From Nocardia sp. CDC159 (GTDB lineage Bacteria > Actinomycetota > Actinomycetes > Mycobacteriales > Mycobacteriaceae): a DNA stretch of 64,000 nucleotides. Within the stretch, counting starts at the first letter, position 1; every line of letters begins with the position of its first letter. This document shows positions 25,073 to 33,659 of this stretch, one piece after another. Both the position numbers and the translations under genes were made by a program. The notes under the pieces were generated by a model, which had not been told where the DNA came from, made no database searches, and worked only from the letters and a program-made list of their open reading frames with translations. The stretch lies in contig NZ_JAMRXH010000005.1 of assembly GCF_023740735.1 (NCBI RefSeq), forward strand, positions 62,001 to 126,000. The letters are read 5' to 3'.

Positions 25073-26437
25073 ATGGGTAGACGAGAGAAACCACTCGACA
25101 CTCGGTCCGGGCCCCTCGCCGCCTTCGCCGGGGATCTCCGCAAACTCCGTGCGGCGGCGGGAAATCCGTCCTATCGACGGATGGCGAGCGTGGCTTTATA
25201 TTCCCCCTCGGTATTGTCGGAGGCTGCCAGCGGTCACCGACTTCCCACGCTGCAAGTCACGCTGGCATTCGTGCGTGCTTGTGGTGGTGATACTACCGAA
25301 TGGGAACATAGGTGGCGAGAGGTCCGCGGTATCAACGGCTTCGACGCGGCCGACGAATCGGAGGATCGATATCCGGCCGAAATCGGACACCCCAGACCAG
25401 CCCAACTGCCCATCGGGCCCCACGACTTCGTCGGCCGCACAGCGGAATTGGCGAGCGCCCTGGCCGCGACCGGACCCATGACCGAGGCCCGCGTCCCCCT
25501 GGTCGTCCGTGGGCCGGTCGGCATCGGCAAGACCACCTTCGCACTGCGGTTCGCTCATCGGTTGATCGAACAGTTCCCCGACGGCCAGCTGTGGGCCGAC
25601 ATGGGCGCCGACGACCTGGCCCCGATGGAGGTGATGGCCGGATTCCTGCACGCCCTGGGCGTGCCCTGGGACCGCATCCCCGCCGACGACATGCACCGCA
25701 CCGGACTCTATCGATCGATGCTCGCCGAACGCCGAGTCGTGGTGCTGCTGGACAATGTGCGCGACGAACCTCGCGTGCGACCCCTACTGGCCCGCTCCAC
25801 CACCAGCCAGATCCTGGTGACCAGCCGGTCGCGACTGCTCGGCCTGGACGGCGTGCGGCGCATCACTCTCGGGCCGCTGGCCCGCACCGAATCGCTGGAC
25901 CTGTTGCGGCTGCTGATCGGCAGCGACCGGGTGCGCGCCGAACACGCCGCGGCGCTGCGTATCGCCGAGTTCTGCGCCCACCTGCCGTTGGCCATCACGA
26001 TCGCCGGTCGCAAGATCGCCGCGCAGCCGGGGCGGCGGCTGTCCGAGGTCGCCGATCGACTGGACGCTGGCGTGCAGGTGGCCAACTGGTTGTGGATAGG
26101 TGACGTCGGGTTGGCGGATTCCGTTCTGCCCGCCTACCTTTCGCTGCCGCCACTGGCGAAACACGTGGTGCACATGCTCGCCGCTGGATGCGACGAGGTC
26201 ACCCCCGCCGAACTCGCTCGGGCCCTGCACATCTCGATCGACTCCGCGGAGTACGCGATGGACAGCCTCATCGATATCGGCCTGCTGCACCGGGTTCCGG
26301 CGCCGGAGCGCTACGCGCTGCCACCGCTGATCGGACGCCTGGTCGCCCAGGAGACCAGTCGCTTCGCCATGCATCGCGATCTCGACACCGCCGAGCTGCC
26401 CGCGGTCCGCACCCCCGCACAACCGTTTCGAGGGTGA
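25073..26437 (+). CDS. XRE-HTH / NB-ARC signalling ATPase (cluster regulator)
   Basis: 454 aa. Residues 15-70 form an HTH-like region (LRKLRAAAGNPSYRRMASVA) followed by a linker with DFVGRTAEL, the usual start of an NB-ARC domain. P-loop GPVGIGKTTF lies at about 148-157, a Walker B-like VVVLLDN follows, and a GLPL-like motif appears as HLPLAITIAG. A winged-helix stretch ends the protein; no TPR repeats follow, so it is a short STAND regulator. ATG 25073 has an AGAGGGA site. It stands at the head of the biosynthetic cluster in the same direction and is the likely switch for it. Confidence 0.85.
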   Translation: MGRREKPLDTRSGPLAAFAGDLRKLRAAAGNPSYRRMASVALYSPSVLSEAASGHRLPTLQVTLAFVRACGGDTTEWEHRWREVRGINGFDAADESEDRYPAEIGHPRPAQLPIGPHDFVGRTAELASALAATGPMTEARVPLVVRGPVGIGKTTFALRFAHRLIEQFPDGQLWADMGADDLAPMEVMAGFLHALGVPWDRIPADDMHRTGLYRSMLAERRVVVLLDNVRDEPRVRPLLARSTTSQILVTSRSRLLGLDGVRRITLGPLARTESLDLLRLLIGSDRVRAEHAAALRIAEFCAHLPLAITIAGRKIAAQPGRRLSEVADRLDAGVQVANWLWIGDVGLADSVLPAYLSLPPLAKHVVHMLAAGCDEVTPAELARALHISIDSAEYAMDSLIDIGLLHRVPAPERYALPPLIGRLVAQETSRFAMHRDLDTAELPAVRTPAQPFRG

Positions 26438-26564
26438 CCGGTCCGTTCCCTTTGGCGTTCGATTGTTCGGAATGCGTTCGCCGCCAGGCGATTCGGACCC
26501 ACGCTCGGTACTGTTTGCCGGGATCAATCCATATCGAAAATTCGACCTCACGAGGAGTCGCAGG

Positions 26565-27419
26565 GTGACCACCGACAGTCAGCAGAAGAAGGCGGAGACG
26601 TTCCGGCAGCTGCACGCGGACGGCGTATTGGTACTGCCCAATGCCTGGGACGCGGTGAGCGCGGCGCTCGTCGCCGAGGCGGGCGCGGCCGCCGTCGCCA
26701 CCACCAGCGCGGCGGTGTCCTGGGCCGCGGGCCGCGGCGACGGGCAGAACCTGACCCGCGAGCAGATGATCGAGCGGGTGCGCGAGATCGCCGCCGCGGT
26801 CGCGGTGCCGGTGACCGCCGATGTCGAGGGGGGCTACGGCCCCGCCCCCGAGGATGTGGCCGCCACCGTCGAAGGCGTGATCGGTGCGGGCGCGATCGGG
26901 GTGAACCTCGAGGATTCGCGGCGGCCCGGCGGCCCGCTGTTCGACATCGCCGAGCAGACCGCCCGCCTGCGCGCGGCCCGGGAGGCGGCCGCCCGAGCGG
27001 GCCTGCCGCAGCTGGTGATCAACGCCCGCACCGACGTCTACCTGTTCGGCATCGGTGCGCCCGAGGGCCGCTTCGACGATGTGGTGGCGCGCGCGGCGGC
27101 CTACGCCGAGGCCGGAGCCGACAGCCTGTTCGTGCCCGGTCTGCTCGACCTGGACGCCCTGCGCGAGCTGTCCGGCAAGTCGCCGCTGCCGATCAATGTG
27201 ATGACCGGCCCCGGCGCCCCGGCGGTTTCGGAGCTGGCCGCGGCGGGCGTGCGCCGGGTCAGCCTCGGCCCGGTGGTCGCGCTGGCCGCCTACGAGCGGG
27301 TGCGGACCGCGGCGCGGGAACTGCTCACCGAGGGCACCTACAACGCGCTCGCGGGCGCGCTGGACTTCGGCGCGGTGGAGGCGCTGCTCGCCCGCCCGGC
27401 TGGGGAGGCGGCGTCATGA
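26565..27419 (+). CDS. Isocitrate lyase / PEP-mutase superfamily enzyme
   Basis: 284 aa from GTG 26565 (CGAGGAG upstream). The TIM-barrel landmarks are clear: NAWDAVSAALV, TTSAAVSWAAG, DVEGGYG, GVNLEDS and INARTDVYL. These match the branch of the superfamily that includes small oxaloacetate-decarboxylase-like and PEP-mutase-like enzymes rather than true isocitrate lyase (no KKCGH motif). It should act on a C-C or C-P bond of an alpha-keto or 2-hydroxy acid using Mg2+. The stop overlaps the next start by 4 nt. Its role in the cluster is unknown. Confidence 0.88.
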   Translation: MTTDSQQKKAETFRQLHADGVLVLPNAWDAVSAALVAEAGAAAVATTSAAVSWAAGRGDGQNLTREQMIERVREIAAAVAVPVTADVEGGYGPAPEDVAATVEGVIGAGAIGVNLEDSRRPGGPLFDIAEQTARLRAAREAAARAGLPQLVINARTDVYLFGIGAPEGRFDDVVARAAAYAEAGADSLFVPGLLDLDALRELSGKSPLPINVMTGPGAPAVSELAAAGVRRVSLGPVVALAAYERVRTAARELLTEGTYNALAGALDFGAVEALLARPAGEAAS

Positions 27420-28909
27420 CCGGCATCATCAGCTGGAACGGCACCGAACCGGAGAATCCGCTGGTGCCCGGCGACGCGACCGAGCGGGACAGCGTGAAGA
27501 TCGTCAACGCCCTGTTCACCGGCCTGGTCGAATACGATCCGCGCACGGCCGAACCGCGCCGGGCGGTGGCGAAGTCGATCGAGTCGGCCGATTCGCGCGT
27601 CTACACGATCACCCTGAACCCGGGCTGGACCTTCCACGACGGCACCCCGGTCACCGCCGCGAGTTTCGTCGACGCCTGGAACTACACCGCCTACGGCCCG
27701 AACAAGCTCCAGGGCGCGGCATATCTGTCGCATATCGACGGATACGAGGCGACCCAGAGCGGTTCGACCGACACACTGTCCGGGCTGCGGGTGCTCGACG
27801 ACGCCACCTTCGAGGTGACCCTGTCGGCGCCGTTCTCGGCGTTCGTGACCCAACTCGGCTATGCGGCGTTCTTCCCGCTGCCGCGCGGCTTCTTCGCCGA
27901 CCGCACGGCGTTCGAGGCGCATCCGATCGGCAACGGCCCTTTCGCCTTCGAATCGCATGTGCCCCAGCAGCACATCGTGCTGAAGCGCTACGACGCCTAC
28001 GCCGGGGCCCGCAAGCCGAAGGTCGCGGGCGTGGAGTTCCGGTTCTACAAGATGCTCGAGGACGCCTACGCCGACGTGGTCGCCAACAAGCTGGACTACC
28101 TCGACTTCGTCCCGGCCGACGCGCTCGACGGCGGCCGGTACAAGCAGGAGCTGGCCGGGCGTTACGTGTCCCAGCCGTATATGGGCGTGCAGTCGATCTC
28201 GTTTCCGCTCTACGATCCGCGCTTCGGCGATCCGCGTCTGCGCCAGGCCATCTCGATGGCGATCGATCGGCAGTACGTGATCGACAAGGCATTCGACGGC
28301 GACAAGATGCTGCCCGACGGGCTGGTGCCGCCGATCGTGCCCGGGTACGGCGGCAATGCCAGCGGGGACCTGTGCACCTACCAACCGGAGAAGGCGAAGG
28401 CGCTGTTCGACGCCTCCGGCTTCGAGGGCCCGATCGAGTTGTGCTCCAACGACGATTCGGCCAACCAGGTGTGGATCGATGCGGCCTGCGAAACCATCAC
28501 CGCGGCGCTGGGCGTGGAGGCCAGGTACAAGCCGGTCCCGACCTTCGGTGAGTTCCGCAAGCTGATCAACGAGCAGAAGATGACCACCATCTTCCGCTCC
28601 GGCTGGGTCGCGGACTATCCGTCGATCGAGAACTTCCTCAACCCGATCTTCCGCACGGGCGCGGCGGTCAACGGCTCCGGCTATTCCAATCCGGAGGTGG
28701 ACGAGCTGCTGGCCCGGGCCGACGCGGCGCCGTCGGAGAAGGAGGGCTGGGCGCTGTACCAGGAGGCGGAACGGCGCATCCTGCAGGACATGCCCGCGAT
28801 TCCGCTGTGGTATCAGAAGGTCGAGTCGGGCTGGTCCACCCGGACCGGCAACGTCACCGTGACCCAGCTGCTGCAGCTGGATCTGTTCGATGTGACGCTC
28901 GAGGACTGA
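27416..28909 (+). CDS. Family-5 solute-binding protein without a signal peptide
   Basis: 497 aa, of the DppA/OppA (SBP family 5) fold: GWTFHDGTPVTAASFVDAWN, IEQ-type peptide pocket segments and a C-terminal VTVTQLLQLDLFDV. The normal family members are lipoproteins with a 20-residue signal and lipobox. This one begins MTGIISWNGTEPENPL, i.e. directly at the mature fold, and the 4-nt overlap with the PEP-mutase-like gene leaves no room for a signal. There is no permease or ATPase nearby. It should therefore be cytosolic, perhaps a ligand-binding chaperone or an enzyme-like derivative. Confidence 0.88.
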   Translation: MTGIISWNGTEPENPLVPGDATERDSVKIVNALFTGLVEYDPRTAEPRRAVAKSIESADSRVYTITLNPGWTFHDGTPVTAASFVDAWNYTAYGPNKLQGAAYLSHIDGYEATQSGSTDTLSGLRVLDDATFEVTLSAPFSAFVTQLGYAAFFPLPRGFFADRTAFEAHPIGNGPFAFESHVPQQHIVLKRYDAYAGARKPKVAGVEFRFYKMLEDAYADVVANKLDYLDFVPADALDGGRYKQELAGRYVSQPYMGVQSISFPLYDPRFGDPRLRQAISMAIDRQYVIDKAFDGDKMLPDGLVPPIVPGYGGNASGDLCTYQPEKAKALFDASGFEGPIELCSNDDSANQVWIDAACETITAALGVEARYKPVPTFGEFRKLINEQKMTTIFRSGWVADYPSIENFLNPIFRTGAAVNGSGYSNPEVDELLARADAAPSEKEGWALYQEAERRILQDMPAIPLWYQKVESGWSTRTGNVTVTQLLQLDLFDVTLED

Positions 28910-28919
28910 CCGATACGGT

Positions 28920-28967
28920 GAAAGCCCCGCCCCCGCGGCCGGAAACGGCTGCGGTGGCGGGGCTTTC
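28920..28967 (+). terminator. Terminator after the solute-binding protein gene
   Basis: A perfect 12-bp stem GAAAGCCCCGCC (28920-28931) pairs with GGCGGGGCTTTC (28956-28967), 11 nt after the stop. It separates the PEP-mutase/SBP pair from the hydrazine operon. Confidence 0.85.
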
Positions 28968-29365
28968 GCATGGGTGACGAACGATATTGTTCGTCGCTTT
29001 TGTCCGTGCTGGTCACCGACCGCGCGCGCGACGATGCGCGGGCCCCCGGGTCGTTAGCCGGGCATGGATCGGATCGGCCCGCTTTCGGCGGACGTCTCCA
29101 CAACCCGGATAGTTGCGACCCGCTTCGGCGTTAACGTTCTCGGCAAAATGCGGACAACGCGGCGTGAACACCCGATGGCCATCGATTCGCCACAATCCTT
29201 GCGCCCCAGGCATGTTCGGCAGCGCCAGTGGGTATTCCCAGCACACCGAACGATCCCGACGATCGGTTGATGTTCGGTGCGCGCAAAAGCTTTCGACCAA
29301 CGCGCCGACGGAATTGACTGTCTCACAGCGTTATCCGAGCCCTACCAAGACTCAGGTGGAACACT
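28968..29365 (+). promoter_or_regulatory. Control region of the hydrazine operon with an operator-like palindrome
   Basis: About 400 non-coding bases. At 28976-28995 a near-perfect palindrome GACGAACGATATTGTTCGTC (arms of 7, then one mismatch, 20 bp) is a good candidate regulator site, directly downstream of the terminator and upstream of the operon. Further along the DNA is gene-free up to the AGGTGG ribosome site (29354-29359) for the first gene. Confidence 0.6.
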
Positions 29366-30670
29366 GTGACCGCATATGACGTCGACGTCCTAGCCATCGG
29401 TGCGGGACCCGCCAATCTGGCCCTGGCCGTCGCCCTGGAGGAATCCGGGGACGTGGCCCTCGCCCAGAGCACCCTCGTACTCGAGCAGCACCCCGATGTG
29501 AAGTGGCAGCGCAATCTGCTGCTGCCCTGGGCCCGCAGCCAGGTCTCGTTCCTGAAGGACCTGGTGACGCTGCGCAACCCGCGCAGCCGCTTCACCTTCC
29601 TCAACTTCCTGCACGAGCGCCGACGCCTCGACGAATTCGTCAACCTGGCCACATTCAATCCCTACCGCCAGGAGTTGTCGGACTACCAGCAGTGGGTCGC
29701 GCATTCGCTGGAGCATGTGAAGGTGCGCTACAACGCCCGCGTCGAGCGGGTGGAGCCCCGCCGCGGCGCCGACCACCGCATCGTCGGCTGGACGGTGTAC
29801 CTGGCCGGAGGCGACCGGATCGCCTGCCGCGACCTGGTTTTCGGCACCGGCCGCGATGCGCGCATCCCCGCCGAGTTCGCGGGCCTGCCCACCGACAAGG
29901 TCATCCACAGCACCCAGTACACCTCCCGCATCACCGAGATCCTCGCCGAGGGCCGGACGGTCGAGCGGCCGGTCGTGGTCGGTGGCGCGCAGAGCGCGGC
30001 GGAGATGTTCATGGCGGTGCACACCGATCTGCCGGGCAGCATGCCGACGATGGTGATGCGCTCGATCGGCCTGCAGAACTATCAGACCAGCAAGTTCGTC
30101 AACGAGCTGTTCTACCCGTCGTTCGTGGACGAGTTCTACTACTGCGACGCCGAATCCCGCCGCCGCATCCTCGACCAGGTGCACCTCACCAACTACGCGG
30201 GCCTGGCCCCGCCGTTCCTGGACGAGCTGTATTCGATGCTGTACTCGCAGAAGCTGTTCGGGCAGCAGCGTTCTCGCATCGTGCCGATGGTCGATGTGGT
30301 GGGCGCACAGCTCGATGGCGAGGACATCGTGCTGTCGCTGCGCGATATCCGCAGCGGCCGCATCGAGGAGCTGCGCAGCGATCTGGTGCTGCTGGGCACC
30401 GGCTACTCCCCCGAGATGCCCGCCATGGTGCGCGCGCTGGCCGACCTCATCGGCGTCAGCAGCATCGAGGTGAGCCGCCGATATCGCTGGGATATCGGTG
30501 AACACGCCTGGGGCGCGGTGTATCTGCAGGGCATGAACGAGGCCACGCACGGCATCTCCGACACCCTGATCAGCGTGCTGGCGCACCGCTCCCAGGACAT
30601 CGTCGACGATCTGCTGGATCGGCGCGCCGAGCTGGGCGAGCGCGCGGTGGTCGAGGTGCGGTCGGCATGA
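29366..30670 (+). CDS. Lysine/ornithine N-hydroxylase (SidA/IucD family)
   Basis: 434 aa from GTG 29366. Flavoprotein with FAD motif IGAGPANLAL (11-20), NADPH motif VVGGAQSAAEMF, and the C-terminal LLGTGYSPEMPA segment of N-hydroxylating monooxygenases. Such enzymes hydroxylate the side-chain amine of Lys or Orn using NADPH and O2. Because a cupin and a MetRS-like gene follow, the likely product is N6-hydroxylysine feeding N-N bond formation, as with Spb38 and Tri26-type enzymes, rather than a siderophore (no NRPS or NIS synthetase here). Confidence 0.94.
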   Translation: MTAYDVDVLAIGAGPANLALAVALEESGDVALAQSTLVLEQHPDVKWQRNLLLPWARSQVSFLKDLVTLRNPRSRFTFLNFLHERRRLDEFVNLATFNPYRQELSDYQQWVAHSLEHVKVRYNARVERVEPRRGADHRIVGWTVYLAGGDRIACRDLVFGTGRDARIPAEFAGLPTDKVIHSTQYTSRITEILAEGRTVERPVVVGGAQSAAEMFMAVHTDLPGSMPTMVMRSIGLQNYQTSKFVNELFYPSFVDEFYYCDAESRRRILDQVHLTNYAGLAPPFLDELYSMLYSQKLFGQQRSRIVPMVDVVGAQLDGEDIVLSLRDIRSGRIEELRSDLVLLGTGYSPEMPAMVRALADLIGVSSIEVSRRYRWDIGEHAWGAVYLQGMNEATHGISDTLISVLAHRSQDIVDDLLDRRAELGERAVVEVRSA

Positions 30671-31065
30671 GAAAGTTCGAGATTCGCGGGCTGGACCGCG
30701 AGCACCTGGAGGTCGCCTACGGCGTGGCCTCGCAGCGGCTGCTGCCCTGGGAGCTGCTCAACGCCCCGTTCGAGGGCGCGTGGTGCGTACTGGGTCCCGG
30801 CGAGGCGTCCGACCCGCATTCCCATCATGAATACGAGCTGTTCATCGCGATGAAGGGGCAGGCGGTCCTCGAGGAGGACGGCGAGCAGCGGCCCTTCGTC
30901 GCGGGCGATCTGGCCCACCACCTCCCCGGCACGCACCACTACGTGCGCAATGTCGGCGCGGAGGACTTCGAGTGGTACGCCATCTGGTGGGACACCGACA
31001 TGTCCGACCGGTTCCTGGCCCGCCACCAGTCCAATCCCCCTGTCCCCCAGAGTAGTTCGGTGTGA
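30667..31065 (+). CDS. Cupin half of hydrazine synthetase
   Basis: 132 aa single-domain cupin: metal-site candidates are HSHH (51-54), Glu57 and HH at 90-91 (LAHHLPGTHHYV). In known hydrazine synthetases, such as Spb40 from the s56-p1 pathway, a cupin is fused to a MetRS-like domain and forms the N-N bond between N6-hydroxylysine and glycine. Here cupin and MetRS-like parts are separate genes joined only by 4-nt overlaps, and presumably form a complex. Overlaps the N-hydroxylase stop by 4 nt. Confidence 0.9.
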   Translation: MRKFEIRGLDREHLEVAYGVASQRLLPWELLNAPFEGAWCVLGPGEASDPHSHHEYELFIAMKGQAVLEEDGEQRPFVAGDLAHHLPGTHHYVRNVGAEDFEWYAIWWDTDMSDRFLARHQSNPPVPQSSSV

Positions 31066-32591
31066 TCATGACCGGCCCGACCATCATCATCTCCCCCGCC
31101 CCGACCGCCAACGGCGATCTGCATCTGGGGCATATCGCGGGCCCGTTCCTGGCCGCGGACGTCTACGCCCGCTACGCCCGTGCCACCGGCCGCACCGTGG
31201 TCTTCGGCACGGGCGTGCAGGACACCTCGACCTTCGTGGTCACCACCGCGCGCCGCCTCGGCACCTCACCGGAGGCGCTGGTGCGCCGCTCGGCCAAGGA
31301 GGTCGAGGCCACCCTCGGCGCGCTCGGCATCGCGGTGGACGGATTCACCGGCTGGGAGGAGCGGTTCACCTCCTTCGTCTCCCGAGTGGTGGAGAAGCTG
31401 CGCGATTCCGGCCGACTCCGATTGCGCGAGATGAAGTTTCCCTATTCGCCCAGCACCGGTGAGTACCTCGTCGACGGGCATATCGCGGGCGCGTGCCCGA
31501 TCTGCCTGGCCGACAGCTGCGGCGGGCTGTGCGAGACCTGCGGGCATCCGGTCGCGGCCGCGGATCTGCTGGATCCGCATGCCACCCGCGATCCGGACGA
31601 GCCCATCGAATTCCGCACCGCCGAGGTGCTGGTGCTGCCCGCGGAGGAGTATCGGGGCAGGCTGCGGGCGCACTTCGACCGCATCTCCGGCTCGCTGCGA
31701 CCGCGCGCGGCCCAGGTCATCGACGAGATCCTGGCCAAGCCGCTGCCGGAGTTCCCGGTCACCTACCCGCTGGAGTGGGGCATTCCCGCGCCCGGGCTGC
31801 CCGGCCAGGTGATCAATCCGAACGCCGAGCCGGTGGCCTGGACCATGTACTGCTCCATGCTGGCCGCCGAACAGGCCGGACTCACCCCGGTCACCGAGGA
31901 CCAGCTGTGGCGGCGCGAGGCGGGCACCGAGATCGTGTACTTCCTCGGCGTGGACAACGTCCACCCGTTCGCGATCTCCGGCCTGGCGATGCTGCTGGCC
32001 TACGGCCCGGACTATCCGCTGCCGACCCGCTTCCTCACCAATGAGTTCTACGAGCTGGACCGGGAGAAGTTCTCCACCAGCCGGGGACATCTGGTGTGGG
32101 GCCGCGATCTGGCCGAGCGGGTGCCGCGCGATCTGATCCGCTTCCATCTGGCCTGCGACAGCCCGGAGTTCCAGCGGACCAGCTTCAATCGGGCCGAGCT
32201 GGACCGGCTGACCCGGATCCGGCTGGTCGATCCGTGGAACCGGATCGCCGAGCGGGTGGAGCCCCATGTGGGCAGCGGGCCGCTGCCGGTGTCGGGGCGC
32301 TCGCGCACCTCCGCGGTGCGCATCCTGGACCGATTCCGCTCGGCCTACGAGCTGCCCCGGTTCAGCCTGAGCCGGGCCGCGGCCATCCTCACCCAGCAGC
32401 TCGAGCGGCTCGACCGCGCCGAGCTGACCGACGGGGATCTGTGTCACGAGGCCGAGGTGCTGTTGCGCTGTGCCGCACCGATTCTCATCGACCTGGGCGC
32501 GGCGCTGCCGGAGCGGTCGCTGGTCGGCATCGCGGTGCGCGACACCGTGACCCCGATCCGGCTGCCGCGCCTGACACCGGCGGAGGGTTGA
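31062..32591 (+). CDS. Methionyl-tRNA-synthetase-like half of hydrazine synthetase
   Basis: 509 aa from GTG 31062 (ATG at 31068 is also possible). The catalytic class-I core has HLGH (21-24) in place of HIGH and KFSTSR (336-341) in place of KMSKS. The zinc knuckle CPIC (145-148) plus CETC (157-160) is retained. The tRNA-binding C-terminal region is much reduced, so it is not a housekeeping MetRS. In characterised pathways this module activates glycine with ATP and transfers it to the hydroxylamine. Split from its cupin partner by a 4-nt overlap. Confidence 0.92.
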   Translation: MIMTGPTIIISPAPTANGDLHLGHIAGPFLAADVYARYARATGRTVVFGTGVQDTSTFVVTTARRLGTSPEALVRRSAKEVEATLGALGIAVDGFTGWEERFTSFVSRVVEKLRDSGRLRLREMKFPYSPSTGEYLVDGHIAGACPICLADSCGGLCETCGHPVAAADLLDPHATRDPDEPIEFRTAEVLVLPAEEYRGRLRAHFDRISGSLRPRAAQVIDEILAKPLPEFPVTYPLEWGIPAPGLPGQVINPNAEPVAWTMYCSMLAAEQAGLTPVTEDQLWRREAGTEIVYFLGVDNVHPFAISGLAMLLAYGPDYPLPTRFLTNEFYELDREKFSTSRGHLVWGRDLAERVPRDLIRFHLACDSPEFQRTSFNRAELDRLTRIRLVDPWNRIAERVEPHVGSGPLPVSGRSRTSAVRILDRFRSAYELPRFSLSRAAAILTQQLERLDRAELTDGDLCHEAEVLLRCAAPILIDLGAALPERSLVGIAVRDTVTPIRLPRLTPAEG

Positions 32592-32592
32592 G

Positions 32593-33630
32593 ATGGGCTC
32601 GGTCGTCATCGCGGGCGCGGGCATCAACGGTCTGATCACGGCCATCCGATGCGTCCGCGCCGGACATCGGGTCACCGTGGTCGACCGCGGCCCGGTGCCC
32701 AATCACGGGTCGAGCTCGTTCGACCAGCATCGGGCGCTGCGCGCGCTGACGACCGAGAACACCGGCGCCGCAACGGATCTGCACCAGCGCTGGATGCGGC
32801 TGCAGACCCTGCTCGGCGGCCGGTTCTACCGGCGGGTGGGTGTGGTCAGCGGCTGGCCCGCCGACCGCGTCGACACCGCCGCGGCCGCCGCCGAACGCAG
32901 CGGCATGCGAATCGCGGTGCTGGAACCGAACCGGTTGCCGCACATCGTCTTTCCCGACGGTCACGTCGGCGTGCACGAGCTCGACGCCGGGGTGCTGCTG
33001 GCCGAACGGGTGCTGCACGCGGCGGCGCGCTGGCTGCGCCGCCATTCCGCGGTCACGCTGCGGCCGTGGACCGAGGTGGTCGAGGTCGACACCGATCGCA
33101 CCCGGGTGCGGCTGGCCGACAACACCTGGCTCGCGGGTGATTTCGTCCTCGTCGCGGCGGGCGCGTGGACCCGGGAGCTGGTGCCCACCGACACCGTGGT
33201 GCACCGCCAGACGATCGTGTACGTGCGCCCGCCGCGCGAGCTGGCGGACTGGTGGGAGCAGGCGCCCACCGCGGGCGGGGTCGGCGACGACGGCACCGGA
33301 TGGCTGCTGCCGCCCGGCGACGGGACCCTGCTCAAGCTGTCGGCCACCGGCATGTGCCGCACGGTGACCGATATGTCCGACGACGACCACCTCGATCGGG
33401 CGGCCGCGCACCACTGCCGCGAACGCCTGTTGGCCGCGCCGTGGCGCTATCCCGTTGTCGCCGTGCGGCATTGCCACTACACCGTCGACGCCCGCACCGG
33501 CGCGGCCGCCCTGGAACAGGTCGGCCCGGCGGTCTGGGCCCGGGCGGCCGTCGGCGGCGACGGGTTCCGCACCGCGCCGCTGGTCGCCGACCGCATCGCC
33601 GAACTCGCGGCCACCGCCGTGGCCGCCTAG
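32593..33630 (+). CDS. DAO-family FAD oxidase (hydrazinoacetic acid-releasing)
   Basis: 345 aa. Rossmann motif VVIAGAGINGLITAI (4-18), then VTVVDRGPVP and a DAO-type substrate domain (LLPPGDGTLLKLSATG and the C-terminal VGGDGFRTAPL). In s56-p1 and related pathways the third enzyme is such an FAD protein that cleaves the lysine-glycine hydrazine adduct to hydrazinoacetic acid plus aminoadipate semialdehyde. It follows the MetRS-like gene by 1 nt, in the same order as those clusters. The gene begins with ATG at 32593. Confidence 0.9.
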   Translation: MGSVVIAGAGINGLITAIRCVRAGHRVTVVDRGPVPNHGSSSFDQHRALRALTTENTGAATDLHQRWMRLQTLLGGRFYRRVGVVSGWPADRVDTAAAAAERSGMRIAVLEPNRLPHIVFPDGHVGVHELDAGVLLAERVLHAAARWLRRHSAVTLRPWTEVVEVDTDRTRVRLADNTWLAGDFVLVAAGAWTRELVPTDTVVHRQTIVYVRPPRELADWWEQAPTAGGVGDDGTGWLLPPGDGTLLKLSATGMCRTVTDMSDDDHLDRAAAHHCRERLLAAPWRYPVVAVRHCHYTVDARTGAAALEQVGPAVWARAAVGGDGFRTAPLVADRIAELAATAVAA

Positions 33631-33659
33631 CCGAAACGCCTTACAGGAGAAGGAATCCC

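Noticed and set aside
25073..26437. AfsR/SARP-type regulator
   Set aside because: The NB-ARC part fits, but there is no OmpR-type SARP domain and no TPR region.
29366..32591. Siderophore cluster based on the N-hydroxylase
   Set aside because: No NRPS, IucA/IucC synthetase, acetyl- or formyltransferase is present, whereas cupin, MetRS-like and DAO genes point to N-N bond formation.
31062..32591. Second housekeeping methionyl-tRNA synthetase or mupirocin-resistant MetRS
   Set aside because: The tRNA-binding C-terminal part is reduced, KMSKS is altered to KFSTS and it is coupled to biosynthetic genes.
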